From Alphaproteobacteria bacterium (lineage in GTDB: Bacteria > Pseudomonadota > Alphaproteobacteria > Micavibrionales > Micavibrionaceae), in NCBI GenBank assembly GCA_002401695.1, contig NVTV01000010.1, positions 1 through 34,250 of the forward strand: 34,250 nt of DNA. Direction: 5' to 3'. Positions within the stretch are counted from its first letter, which is position 1. Each line of letters starts with the position of its first letter. The notes beneath the pieces are model-generated. The model saw only the letters and a list, made by a program, of their open reading frames with translations, was not told where the DNA came from and made no database searches. Positions 1 to 7,286 of this stretch are shown here, piece by piece. Made by a program: the position numbers and the translations under genes.

Positions 1-53
1 CAATGACAGGTAAACCACAATATAGGACTTAACACACCCAATATGGCTATTTG

Positions 54-87
54 TACAGATATATATAAATATACAGCCTATATATAT
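54..87. promoter_or_regulatory. AT-rich inverted/direct repeat region upstream of candidate late promoter
   Basis: Two alternating AT runs, ATATATATA at 59-67 and TATATATAT at 79-87, flank a short spacer and can pair as an inverted repeat. TACAG also occurs twice, at 54-58 and 72-76, 18 bp apart. The block abuts the TTGACA hexamer at 87-92, so it could act as an UP element or as a binding site for a late-gene regulator. The repeats are seen directly; the role is inferred. Confidence 0.4.
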
Positions 88-115
88 TGACAGTTACCTC
101 TAGTTCTGGGACACT
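87..115 (+). promoter_or_regulatory. Candidate sigma-70-like late promoter
   Basis: A perfect -35 hexamer TTGACA (87-92) is followed after 17 bp by GACACT (110-115), which matches the -10 consensus at only three positions. A strong -35 with a poor -10 is common in phage promoters that depend on a phage factor. Transcription would start near 122 and meet the hairpin/T-tract at 148-173 before reaching the lysis genes. No other convincing promoter was found for the 31 kb late operon. Confidence 0.35.
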
Positions 116-147
116 TATCCCTAGTGTCGAATTCCGAGCATGAAACC

Positions 148-173
148 AAGCCAGCCATTGAGCTGGTTTTTTT
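148..173 (+). terminator. Intrinsic terminator upstream of lysis genes
   Basis: The stem CCAGC (151-155) / GCTGG (162-166) has a 6-nt loop and extends by weak pairs to 148/169. It runs into a continuous T tract ending near 173. It lies about 30-50 bp downstream of the candidate promoter at 87-115 and 30 bp before the first late gene. It either ends an operon entering from the left or acts as a tR'-like conditional terminator. Confidence 0.65.
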
Positions 174-202
174 ATGCCCAAAATAAAGTCTAAGGATAAA
201 GC

Positions 203-403
203 ATGGATGTACCAACGTGGAGTCTAGTGATTTCAATACTAGCGGGTGCTGCCGGTATTATTTGGCACGCCTCAAGGGTTAAGGCAAACGTTGATACCCA
301 CGGCAACGCTATTGGAGAGCTGAAGACCAAGCAGGATGCACAGGAGAGAGCTATTAATAATCACCACGGCAGAATTTCAACGCTGGAAGGCCATCGGAAA
401 TGA
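203..403 (+). CDS. Small one-TM phage protein, holin-like
   Basis: This 66-residue protein has one hydrophobic N-terminal segment (about residues 6-22) followed by a polar, probably coiled-coil C-terminus (about 28-63). The start is supported by AAGGAT about 6 nt upstream. The stop overlaps the next start as ATGA. The position directly before an M15 peptidase gene, plus the single-TM and coiled-coil layout, suggests a holin or another membrane protein of the lysis cassette. No family-specific motif is visible, so a membrane-anchored accessory role is also possible. Confidence 0.6.
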   Translation: MDVPTWSLVISILAGAAGIIWHASRVKANVDTHGNAIGELKTKQDAQERAINNHHGRISTLEGHRK

Positions 404-717
404 TGCTCAAGAGTGGCGTTAATCCCCTGGGTATGAAGACTGAAACCCTTTTAGCTGCAATCGTAGCCAACGAGGTCTACGCCTTACATGGTCACAGCCT
501 GGTTATTACCTCCATCACTGATGGAAAGCATGGGGTTGGCTCATATCACGGGCTTGGCTGGGCAATAGACACCCGCACAAGACACCTTACTGATTTAGAA
601 ACAGAAACCATAGCAGACGAAATTTCCGAGAGGCTTGGCCAATTCTATGACGTTGTTATAGAGATCGACCATATCCATATCGAGTTTGATGCAAAGCGCG
701 CGTCATGCCCTTCCTAA
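400..717 (+). CDS. M15-family peptidase, endolysin candidate
   Basis: This 105-residue protein carries the zinc-peptidase signature of the M15 (D-Ala-D-Ala carboxypeptidase/VanX-like) family. SYHGLGWAID holds the ligands H50 and D57, and a C-terminal E88-x2-H91-x-H93 supplies the catalytic Glu and the last His ligand. It is a bare catalytic domain with no cell-wall-binding domain and no signal peptide, so it would need the upstream holin-like protein to reach peptidoglycan. It overlaps its upstream neighbour by 4 bp and the DUF1353 gene by 13 bp, which suggests coupled translation. The likely role is peptide-bond cleavage in host peptidoglycan at lysis; the exact bond is unknown. Confidence 0.8.
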   Translation: MMLKSGVNPLGMKTETLLAAIVANEVYALHGHSLVITSITDGKHGVGSYHGLGWAIDTRTRHLTDLETETIADEISERLGQFYDVVIEIDHIHIEFDAKRASCPS

Positions 718-1064
718 CCGAACTAAAACTAAGGCCAAGTGATGGCGACAAGTGGCGGCTATTGGATCATCTGGTGTATGAAACCAATGATGGTGATCTT
801 GTGGTTGTGCCTCCAAGTTTTCCAACTGACCTTGCTAGTATTCCTCGCCCTTTGCGTCTTCTTTATCCTGTGCATGGCGCACATACAAGAGCCGCTGTTA
901 TCCATGATTACCTCTACCACACCAAAGAAATTGACGACGACCCTATTACTCGTAAAGAAGCGGATCAAATCTTTTATGAGGCTATGAGATGGTTGGGCGT
1001 TAGGTGGAGCAAGGCAAAAACTATTTATTTCGCTGTCAGAATTGGCGGCTGGGCTTCCTGGTAA
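705..1064 (+). CDS. DUF1353 family phage protein
   Basis: This 119-residue protein matches the DUF1353 pattern. It has a VPPSFPTDLASIPR segment near the middle, an AAVIHDYLYH motif (around residues 63-72), a conserved R/D pair in RKEADQIF, and a C-terminal YFAVRIGGW. DUF1353 proteins are frequent next to phage lysis or tail genes. The His and Asp residues suggest a hydrolase-like site, but no activity is established. The start overlaps the M15 gene by 13 bp. Family assignment is confident; function is unknown. Confidence 0.8.
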   Translation: MPFLTELKLRPSDGDKWRLLDHLVYETNDGDLVVVPPSFPTDLASIPRPLRLLYPVHGAHTRAAVIHDYLYHTKEIDDDPITRKEADQIFYEAMRWLGVRWSKAKTIYFAVRIGGWASW

Positions 1065-1071
1065 AACAAAT

Positions 1072-3414
1072 ATGAGAAACACCATTATTTTATGTGTCGT
1101 TTTGGCCTTCTTTATGAATATGGCCAGAGGTGACGTTGAGCAAACATGGCCACAGTTGATTGTTGCTGATGAGAGCGGAGTGGCGATTGAAGGCGTATCT
1201 AAATCGGTCAGTCAGGTTAATGCGCTAGAGAAGGTATTAAATCTGCCATGTGGTACGCATAAGATTATTCGTCCTGACGCGACAATCATTACAAGTTGTG
1301 CTGTTGTTGATCCTGATCCTGATCCGACTCCCGACCCTATTCCCGATCCTATTCCCGACCCTGATCCTTGCAATCCTGATGGATCAGAGAACTGTGGTGA
1401 AAATCCAGTACCAGTGCCAGACCCTACCGAATCAGTAGCCTATACACAGAAGAACCTAGCGGGTTGTATAGATACTTTAGGGGCTGCTGGCGGTTGGTGT
1501 AAAATGGAGGTGTCTGTTGATGACCCTAGTATCTCCAGCGTATACCCAGCAAAGCTGGCACGGCATTATGGAAGGCAGGGCTCTACGCTGAATGCGTGGT
1601 GTGGCGCTGCCTTTGATGAAGCAGACAAGGTTCTGTACTTTACCTGTGGCGGTCATGCAGACTATCCAGGCAACGAGGTTTACTCATTTAATCTTATGGC
1701 GGGGAAGTGGGAACGACTAACAAACCCCTCCCCACTAGACTACGTTACCTACAATGGCCCTATTAAAACAAGGTATATCTGGACTCCTGACCTACGCAAA
1801 GTTCCCAGTGCATCCCATACTTACGATGGATTAGTATATCGTCCCGATACTGGCACAATCCTCTATACCATGCGTCGACCTTCAAACGGTGCAAGGGTTA
1901 CTACAGGGGAGGATGATACAAGTCCTCTATTTGTCCTGAGTGTTGCAGAGCCACAGGTGTATGAGTTCAACCCCTCAAAGGTAGATACTCGTAATGGCTT
2001 GGCTCCTCTGTCATGGCGGCTATTAGGAGGGGCTCCTTTCTCGTATCTTAAAGCTACGATGCTCCCTGACGCCTCAGTCCTTGTGGATTCTAAAACTAGG
2101 CTTTACAGGGTTACATTCCCTGATAATGTATTCAGTTATTCTGAACTTGCCCGTCATGCTGATTATGGCGATGGGAATATGATCTACGACCCTAGTCGTG
2201 ACCTGGCTTGGATTGTATCAAGACATGATGTGCGCAGTATCAACCCAGTAACAGGAGCTAAAGTTCACGGCTTCCTAATCGAACCCTCACTTTCTGGTAA
2301 ATCTTTAGCCCTCGATGCTGATAACAATATCGTTATGTGGGATGGCTGCACGAAGGTAAGCACGTATAACCCCGAAACAGATGAGCTTACAACGCAGGAT
2401 TGGGGACTGTCAGGCCCAGCCAAGTGCCTTTCTTCGGGCCGTATCTACAGTAAATGGGTTCATTTGGGAGATAACGTGTTCGCCGGGGTTCGTAACGAAG
2501 ATCAGCCTGTTTGGATTTATAAGCACGGCCAAGCCCCCGCCCTACCAGTTGGGCAGGTTGTCAACACTCCTAGCACAGAGCTTTTTCATGCTTCCTTCGA
2601 CACAGATGACTGGTTCTTGGACTTCCAAAAGAGTGGTAATGACGGGCCTCAAACGCGCCTAGATGGCAGTAGGTACCTTAATGATGCCTCTATAGTTTCT
2701 GAGGGTTGCGTGGCAGGCGGCTGCTTGAAGATCGACTTCCAGTCTCTTGAGTGTTGTGGCATCGCCATACACTATGACATCCCCGGAGAACAACAGAACG
2801 CAATTGTTGAATATTGGTTAAAACTAGCCCCTAACTTTAGATCGGAGATATACGACGACACAGGAATACGATCCGGTTCAGGGGGTAAGTTACCGGGGCT
2901 TGCTGACATATCACAATACCCGCTGGATCAGTGCGGAAACGGTGGAGCAAGTGCTGATGGCATAGAGTGTTGGTCAGCTAGGACTAAGTTTGGTAATTGC
3001 AATGGCGCCCCTTCCTGCACAGGGACAAATAAGACTCGCATTGGAGCCTATATTTACTCCGCTGAGAACCAAAATATCACGGGAGACGTTGGCTACTTTG
3101 ATGGGGATAGCACCTCAACTGGCTATTTAAACCGTGGTATAGGAACTCATGGACAGCTTGAGCCTGATCGCTGGTACAAGATCAAGATTCAAGTAGCGAT
3201 GAACACTCCTGACGTACACGATGGGGTGTATCGGGCGTGGATAGATGATGTTCTGGCCTATGATAAAACAGACATGCTGTGGCGCTATTCTGGGCATGAA
3301 AACCTGCATGTTAGTACCTTCTGGATGAACGCCATGTTTGGTGGGTCGGGAGTAGGCCCGCTAGAGGACACCTACATTATGATAGATGAACTGAGAATAT
3401 TTGGTGAAGATTAA
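1072..3414 (+). CDS. Secreted-type kelch/galactose-oxidase-like protein with lectin-like C-terminus
   Basis: I place the start at ATG 1072 rather than an in-frame TTG at 1042, because it gives a clean signal-peptide-like N-terminus: MRN, then a hydrophobic stretch to about residue 15, then an ARG-D cleavage-like site. The product is 780 residues. A Cys-containing N-domain is followed by a Pro-Asp linker (about residues 80-102), then a region with kelch/galactose-oxidase character (for example CGGHADYPGNEVYSFN, around residues 193-208). The C-terminal portion (about 500-780) looks like a jelly-roll/concanavalin or polysaccharide-lyase-type domain. Many Cys residues fit an oxidising compartment. 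It opens the fibre block and is probably a glycan-binding adhesin or depolymerase. An export signal on a phage fibre-cluster protein is odd. Confidence 0.65.
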   Translation: MRNTIILCVVLAFFMNMARGDVEQTWPQLIVADESGVAIEGVSKSVSQVNALEKVLNLPCGTHKIIRPDATIITSCAVVDPDPDPTPDPIPDPIPDPDPCNPDGSENCGENPVPVPDPTESVAYTQKNLAGCIDTLGAAGGWCKMEVSVDDPSISSVYPAKLARHYGRQGSTLNAWCGAAFDEADKVLYFTCGGHADYPGNEVYSFNLMAGKWERLTNPSPLDYVTYNGPIKTRYIWTPDLRKVPSASHTYDGLVYRPDTGTILYTMRRPSNGARVTTGEDDTSPLFVLSVAEPQVYEFNPSKVDTRNGLAPLSWRLLGGAPFSYLKATMLPDASVLVDSKTRLYRVTFPDNVFSYSELARHADYGDGNMIYDPSRDLAWIVSRHDVRSINPVTGAKVHGFLIEPSLSGKSLALDADNNIVMWDGCTKVSTYNPETDELTTQDWGLSGPAKCLSSGRIYSKWVHLGDNVFAGVRNEDQPVWIYKHGQAPALPVGQVVNTPSTELFHASFDTDDWFLDFQKSGNDGPQTRLDGSRYLNDASIVSEGCVAGGCLKIDFQSLECCGIAIHYDIPGEQQNAIVEYWLKLAPNFRSEIYDDTGIRSGSGGKLPGLADISQYPLDQCGNGGASADGIECWSARTKFGNCNGAPSCTGTNKTRIGAYIYSAENQNITGDVGYFDGDSTSTGYLNRGIGTHGQLEPDRWYKIKIQVAMNTPDVHDGVYRAWIDDVLAYDKTDMLWRYSGHENLHVSTFWMNAMFGGSGVGPLEDTYIMIDELRIFGED
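1309..1368 (+). repeat. Hexamer-type repeat encoding a Pro-Asp linker
   Basis: Repeated variants of GATCCT/GACCCT/ATTCCC encode alternating Asp-Pro (plus Ile-Pro and Thr-Pro) residues between the N-domain and the kelch-like region of the 1072-3414 gene. Because units are multiples of three, copy-number change would alter linker length without shifting the frame. Confidence 0.7.
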
Positions 3415-3443
3415 TTTGCCCGCGCCAGATTGGAGTCTCGACA

Positions 3444-3923
3444 ATGATCGTTCTTGAATTAGAGCACAGACCACAACGATCGGGCCAAGTCAGAACTCGG
3501 TATCTTTTCACTTTCGACGATGGGCGAGAGTTCCACAGGCCCATCAATGCTGAGTCGGAAGCTATGTTGCCGCAGGCTATAGTGCTTGCTCAAGCTCAGT
3601 GCATTAATTTTGTTATGAAGGTGGATGCCCTTGATGCTGTTGTGTCGGGCATTAAAACAGCACACAAAACCGCGTCAGCTAACCAGGTTCAGTATGCGTG
3701 GATGCAAGCAGCATTCAACGAAGAAGACCCCATAGCGGCTTATGAAATCATGAGTGAAGTTGCCCCCGCTTTGGTGTCGCTTGGTTATACCGCAGCACAA
3801 TACGCCGCCATATTTGGTGGTAGTGAAGCTGAAGTTCAACGGCTATTGGATCGCTGGGAATATCTGTCGAACAATGCGGCAGAGTTGGGGGCATTTAAAA
3901 CCGTCCGAGAAGGCGACCTATAG
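3444..3923 (+). CDS. Hypothetical phage protein in fibre cluster
   Basis: This 159-residue protein follows a GGAG site at 3432-3435. The N-terminal ~50 residues look beta-rich (IVLELEHRP and FTFDDGREF). The rest is helical, with an Ala-rich segment around residues 95-130. No known motif or signal peptide is visible. It ends in TAGTG, with the next gene's GTG start sharing the G. Its place between two adhesin-like genes suggests an assembly or linker role for fibres, which is inference from position only. Confidence 0.65.
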   Translation: MIVLELEHRPQRSGQVRTRYLFTFDDGREFHRPINAESEAMLPQAIVLAQAQCINFVMKVDALDAVVSGIKTAHKTASANQVQYAWMQAAFNEEDPIAAYEIMSEVAPALVSLGYTAAQYAAIFGGSEAEVQRLLDRWEYLSNNAAELGAFKTVREGDL

Positions 3924-5281
3924 TGTCTTATTTTCCAGTTAAGACAGGAGGGGCGAGGACTTCAGGTGGTGGAATCACAAAGCCGTCCGGTAGTTTCGCT
4001 TCTCTAGGCTCCGCTGCTATATATGCTGACAGAGGCTTAGCTATTGCTGATGGTGCGGGTAGCGGGGATATTGTTATTGTCTCTGATGCTCATATCGATA
4101 CTTCACCCCCTACTATGGCAGGGCCAACTACAGGGGATTTTCTAAGAACGATAGTTGTTGAGGATTTAAACTGTGATGTGTCTGTAACAAGCACATCCGC
4201 AAATGAATCGTCATCAGCCGATATTTCTCATACAGGTCGGCACCACGTTTACGGTATTTATTACAGTGTTGGTGATGATTTTATAATTGCTAGCTCGAAC
4301 TCTATGTTCATTGGGGAGGAGTGTACTTTCCATGCAACAGGTACGGGCGATAAGTGTATTTCTGCCGTCACTGATGGCGTATATACCAAACTAATCAACT
4401 CTAAACTTTCTGCTGGAAATGCCGGAGTGATACCCGTTGTTATATCAAATGGTGCCATTTTTGACATCACAGGTGGGGCTTTAATTGGCACGGCTGTCAC
4501 CAAGTTTATATCTTCCTTTTTTGTCAATGGTGGTGGAGCGTTAAGCGCTCGTGGTTTTGACCTAACCAACCTCACAAGTGGTTACGTCCTTAATGGCGTA
4601 GGTGGCGGCGCGGCTGACGACAATATTAATGTTTCTCTGTACGATTGCCCGGTCAATGCTGGGCTAACTGGGTTTGTTGACGAAACCTTTATAAGCCCAG
4701 GGAAAACCTTTGAAGCATATGGTTGCGCCGCTATTTCAGAAGCTAAAGCACATCAATTTCACATTGAAGGTTATGGTGGTTTTGTTGATGACCAGGATGA
4801 TGCTGGTATTCATAGAGACGAATCAGAGCCGACAGAATTTGGTATAAAAGTTTCGATGCACTGCGTTACTAATGCGAACGCATCAATAGCCGCTCCCTTC
4901 AACTTCAAACTAACAAGAAAGTTTGTTGCGTTGAGTGGTGCCAAGAAAAAGCTTCGTTTTTATATCGCAAGCGAGACAGCGCTAACCGACCTTGATGTAT
5001 TTATTCAAGGCATATTAATGGATGGCACGACTAAACATATTCCCGTTTTAATTAATACACGCAACAGCGATAGATTAGCCGTTACAGGTACAGCGCTGCC
5101 AACAGATTCAGGTTCAACATGGAAGGACGGGGCCAGCGATCTGACGGGTTATTACGAGCGTTACATAGAAATAGATACCACAGCTCTAGCGGTGTCAGAT
5201 GGTGTTATTGATTTAGGCATGTACGTGACCAAGCCGAGTATAGTTCTTTACGTTTGCACTAAACATGACCAGGTAGCTTAG
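3923..5281 (+). CDS. Fibre/tailspike-like protein, probable beta-helix
   Basis: This 452-residue protein starts with GTG overlapping the previous stop. The first ~40 residues are Gly/Ser/Thr-rich. Residues ~45-260 show many short alternating hydrophobic/polar strands with Gly/Asn turns, as expected of a right-handed parallel beta-helix. The C-terminal ~170 residues look like a separate beta-sandwich. There is no signal peptide or TM segment. By composition and context it is probably a receptor-binding or tailspike-like virion protein; no catalytic residues can be assigned. Confidence 0.6.
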   Translation: MSYFPVKTGGARTSGGGITKPSGSFASLGSAAIYADRGLAIADGAGSGDIVIVSDAHIDTSPPTMAGPTTGDFLRTIVVEDLNCDVSVTSTSANESSSADISHTGRHHVYGIYYSVGDDFIIASSNSMFIGEECTFHATGTGDKCISAVTDGVYTKLINSKLSAGNAGVIPVVISNGAIFDITGGALIGTAVTKFISSFFVNGGGALSARGFDLTNLTSGYVLNGVGGGAADDNINVSLYDCPVNAGLTGFVDETFISPGKTFEAYGCAAISEAKAHQFHIEGYGGFVDDQDDAGIHRDESEPTEFGIKVSMHCVTNANASIAAPFNFKLTRKFVALSGAKKKLRFYIASETALTDLDVFIQGILMDGTTKHIPVLINTRNSDRLAVTGTALPTDSGSTWKDGASDLTGYYERYIEIDTTALAVSDGVIDLGMYVTKPSIVLYVCTKHDQVA

Positions 5282-5282
5282 T

Positions 5283-6281
5283 GTGGGTAGGTTCGTTGTT
5301 GGCCCAGGGTTTCTCTACGAAGAGACGGGAGAAAGGCTAACTATTTCCGGCGGGCTGATCTATGAAGAGACGGTCGTTGGTGGTGGTGGGGGGGTAACAC
5401 TAGACGGAACCCTGCAAAGCATCTCATTTACAAGCAACCCTGCTGCGATTGCTCTAGATGCAGAGCTGGCCGCTGCTCTAGCCAGTATGCTGTTATCAGA
5501 CAATAACGCCATAGTCGCTCTTGATAGAAGTATTACTGCTTCAATAGAGAATATATCTGTTGCTGAAAATCAAGCCGGGGCTTCATTAGATATAGCTGTA
5601 TCTGGTAACACAGAGGCTATCCAGGTCGAAGAAAAGACGGCAAGTATTTCTACAGACATATCAGTATCTGGAAGCCTTGAATCTATACAAGTAACAGAGA
5701 ATCCCGCAGGCATTGCCGTTGACGTGTCCATAGCCAGCACACAAGAACAGATCACTGTTACTGAAAATCCTGCCTCTTTAGGTTTGGGTGTTAATGCAGT
5801 AGCAGAGCAAATCACCTTATCCGAATTTGTTGCTAGTGTTAGCACCGACAGGGCTATAACCGGTAGCTTGGAGACAATTCAGGTTGTTCAACCGCAGGCT
5901 TCGGTAGCTGTTGGTTTTAATGCAACAGCTGAATCCATTGTATTAACAGAGAACCAGTCAACGGTTCGGCTAGATACGGCTTTATCGGCCAGTCTAGAAA
6001 CAATTGTGCTAAATGAATTAGCGGCACAGATTGATCTCAGTCAAAACATAGATGCCAGCCTTCAAAGCTTAACGCTCACCGAGGCTGGTGCAATAATTAC
6101 ATTTGATTCGGGTATCTCCGCAGTATTGGAGAGTATTTCCTTATCAGCCCTTAGTGCAACGATCTCCTCATCCACTCTTGCCCCAACTATTGCGGGATTA
6201 GAGTACACGATGTCCGGGTCAAAGATGCACTTCACACTGCCTATCAACAGGCTTCACTACACTTTTAAAAGCGAGGATTAG
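5283..6281 (+). CDS. Repeat-built fibre protein (about 12 x 22 residues)
   Basis: This 332-residue protein starts with GTG one base after the previous stop. Its N-terminus (1-40) contains two LxYEET copies and a Gly run. Residues ~42-299 consist of about twelve imperfect 21-22-residue units with consensus (S/A)xLExIxVTENxAxIxxDxxI, for example SLESIQVTEN at 131-140 and SLETIVLNE at 237-245. The C-terminus (300-332) is distinct and aromatic (LHYTFKSED at the end). The alternating hydrophobic pattern suggests stacked beta-strands (a beta-solenoid or elongated shaft). No known family is recognised. In the fibre cluster it could be a fibre shaft with N- and C-terminal connectors. Confidence 0.65.
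   Translation: MGRFVVGPGFLYEETGERLTISGGLIYEETVVGGGGGVTLDGTLQSISFTSNPAAIALDAELAAALASMLLSDNNAIVALDRSITASIENISVAENQAGASLDIAVSGNTEAIQVEEKTASISTDISVSGSLESIQVTENPAGIAVDVSIASTQEQITVTENPASLGLGVNAVAEQITLSEFVASVSTDRAITGSLETIQVVQPQASVAVGFNATAESIVLTENQSTVRLDTALSASLETIVLNELAAQIDLSQNIDASLQSLTLTEAGAIITFDSGISAVLESISLSALSATISSSTLAPTIAGLEYTMSGSKMHFTLPINRLHYTFKSED
5406..6179 (+). repeat. Tandem divergent ~66-bp coding repeats
   Basis: About twelve units of 63-66 bp encode 21-22-residue repeats with a conserved LExI-x-(V/L)-TEN core. Units are strongly diverged at DNA level, so the array looks old or under diversifying selection rather than a recent expansion. Confidence 0.7.
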
Positions 6282-6283
6282 TC

Positions 6284-6742
6284 ATGGCAGCTGGTGACGT
6301 AGTATTTTTTCAGCAATGGTTGGTCGATGTGCAAGAAGCACTGCATGACGGCGAAAACGATGATTTCCGCTATTCGATAGTCGATAGCACAATTACCCCT
6401 TTAACCACTACGTCAGACCCTCGGTGGGGGGCGGGCGGGTCAACTGATCTTAGTGTTAATGAAGTCGCCACTGGTGGCAACTATACGGTGGGAGGCATAG
6501 CTATTGCTAACCCCTCCGTGACCTTAGTGTCAGGGGAGGCTGTGTGGGATGGAGACGACTTCGCTGTAACACAACACGCCTCCAATCCAACAGATGGAAG
6601 ATGGGGAATTATTTGGAATAACACGGCGACAGGAAAACAGGCGGTCGGCTTTCAGGACTTAGGGTCGGTCACTGATCTTTCGGCTGGGGCTTTTTCTAAC
6701 ACATGGAATGCGGCTGGCATTTCCAAAATGTCGAGGGTGTAG
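6284..6742 (+). CDS. Phage structural protein, fibre-associated
   Basis: This 152-residue protein has the layout of a small beta-rich phage structural protein. The N-terminus has a helix-like FFQQWLVDVQEALHD. The middle is dominated by beta-strands with VWDGDDFAVTQHASNPTDG, and the end is SNTWNAAGISKMSRV. Segments such as GRWGIIWNNTAT and DLSAGAFSNTWNAAGI resemble a protein class often seen beside fibre genes in phages. No enzymatic motif is present. The start lies 2 bp after the upstream stop. Confidence 0.6.
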   Translation: MAAGDVVFFQQWLVDVQEALHDGENDDFRYSIVDSTITPLTTTSDPRWGAGGSTDLSVNEVATGGNYTVGGIAIANPSVTLVSGEAVWDGDDFAVTQHASNPTDGRWGIIWNNTATGKQAVGFQDLGSVTDLSAGAFSNTWNAAGISKMSRV

Positions 6743-6744
6743 AA

Positions 6745-6936
6745 ATGAAGGGAACAATTAACGCAAGCCCAGAGGTTAAAGCATTACGCAATGTAGGCAG
6801 AATCAAAACATTGAGGCTGAATATAGCAAAACGTAAGAGTAGGGGTATGGACGTAGCTTCTCGTGAGGAAGAATTATCTCGCAGGCTCGCAGAAGTACAA
6901 GCTCTTAAAGATGCGCTGGCTGAGCTAGATGACTGA
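6745..6936 (+). CDS. Small coiled-coil protein
   Basis: I place the start at ATG 6745, 2 bp after the preceding stop, rather than at an in-frame ATG inside the upstream gene. The 63-residue product is highly charged and helical: a basic segment (RLNIAKRKSR), then EEELSRRLAEVQALKDALAELD with heptad-like Leu/Ala spacing. It overlaps the next gene by 8 bp. It may help trimerise or assemble neighbouring fibre proteins; no family is recognised. Confidence 0.55.
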   Translation: MKGTINASPEVKALRNVGRIKTLRLNIAKRKSRGMDVASREEELSRRLAEVQALKDALAELDD

Positions 6937-7252
6937 TACAGCACCAGAGGTACACAGTCTATCGTTAAATGAAACGCGGAATGTTGCGGTTTCCATGGTG
7001 GGAAAGCTGGATAGTGGGGAGACCTTAACCGGCACACCCACTATCGCCGAGGTGGACACCTCAGACCTAACGCTCACAAACAAGGCAGTTAGTACTAAAA
7101 AACTGACCATAAACGGCGAAGAGATTAACGCAAGTCTGGCGCTGCAATTTACTGTATCAAGTAGCGCAAAGGGAAACTACACCGTCAATCTCAAATGCAG
7201 TACTGATGGTTCTCAAATCATAGACGGCGATGTAACAATCATTGTTTGTTAA
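6929..7252 (+). CDS. Small Ig-like beta-sandwich phage protein
   Basis: This 107-residue protein has alternating beta-strand pattern throughout, with DSGETLTGTPTIAEVD and later AKGNYTVNLKCSTDGSQIIDGD. The pattern is like an immunoglobulin-type decoration or fibre domain that presents one sandwich. It starts inside the upstream gene (ATGACTGA overlap). It is likely a virion surface or fibre accessory protein, inferred from fold pattern and context. Confidence 0.6.
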   Translation: MTDTAPEVHSLSLNETRNVAVSMVGKLDSGETLTGTPTIAEVDTSDLTLTNKAVSTKKLTINGEEINASLALQFTVSSSAKGNYTVNLKCSTDGSQIIDGDVTIIVC

Positions 7253-7286
7253 TCCAAAGCGTTATTGCTCGATCAAAGGAGGTTAA

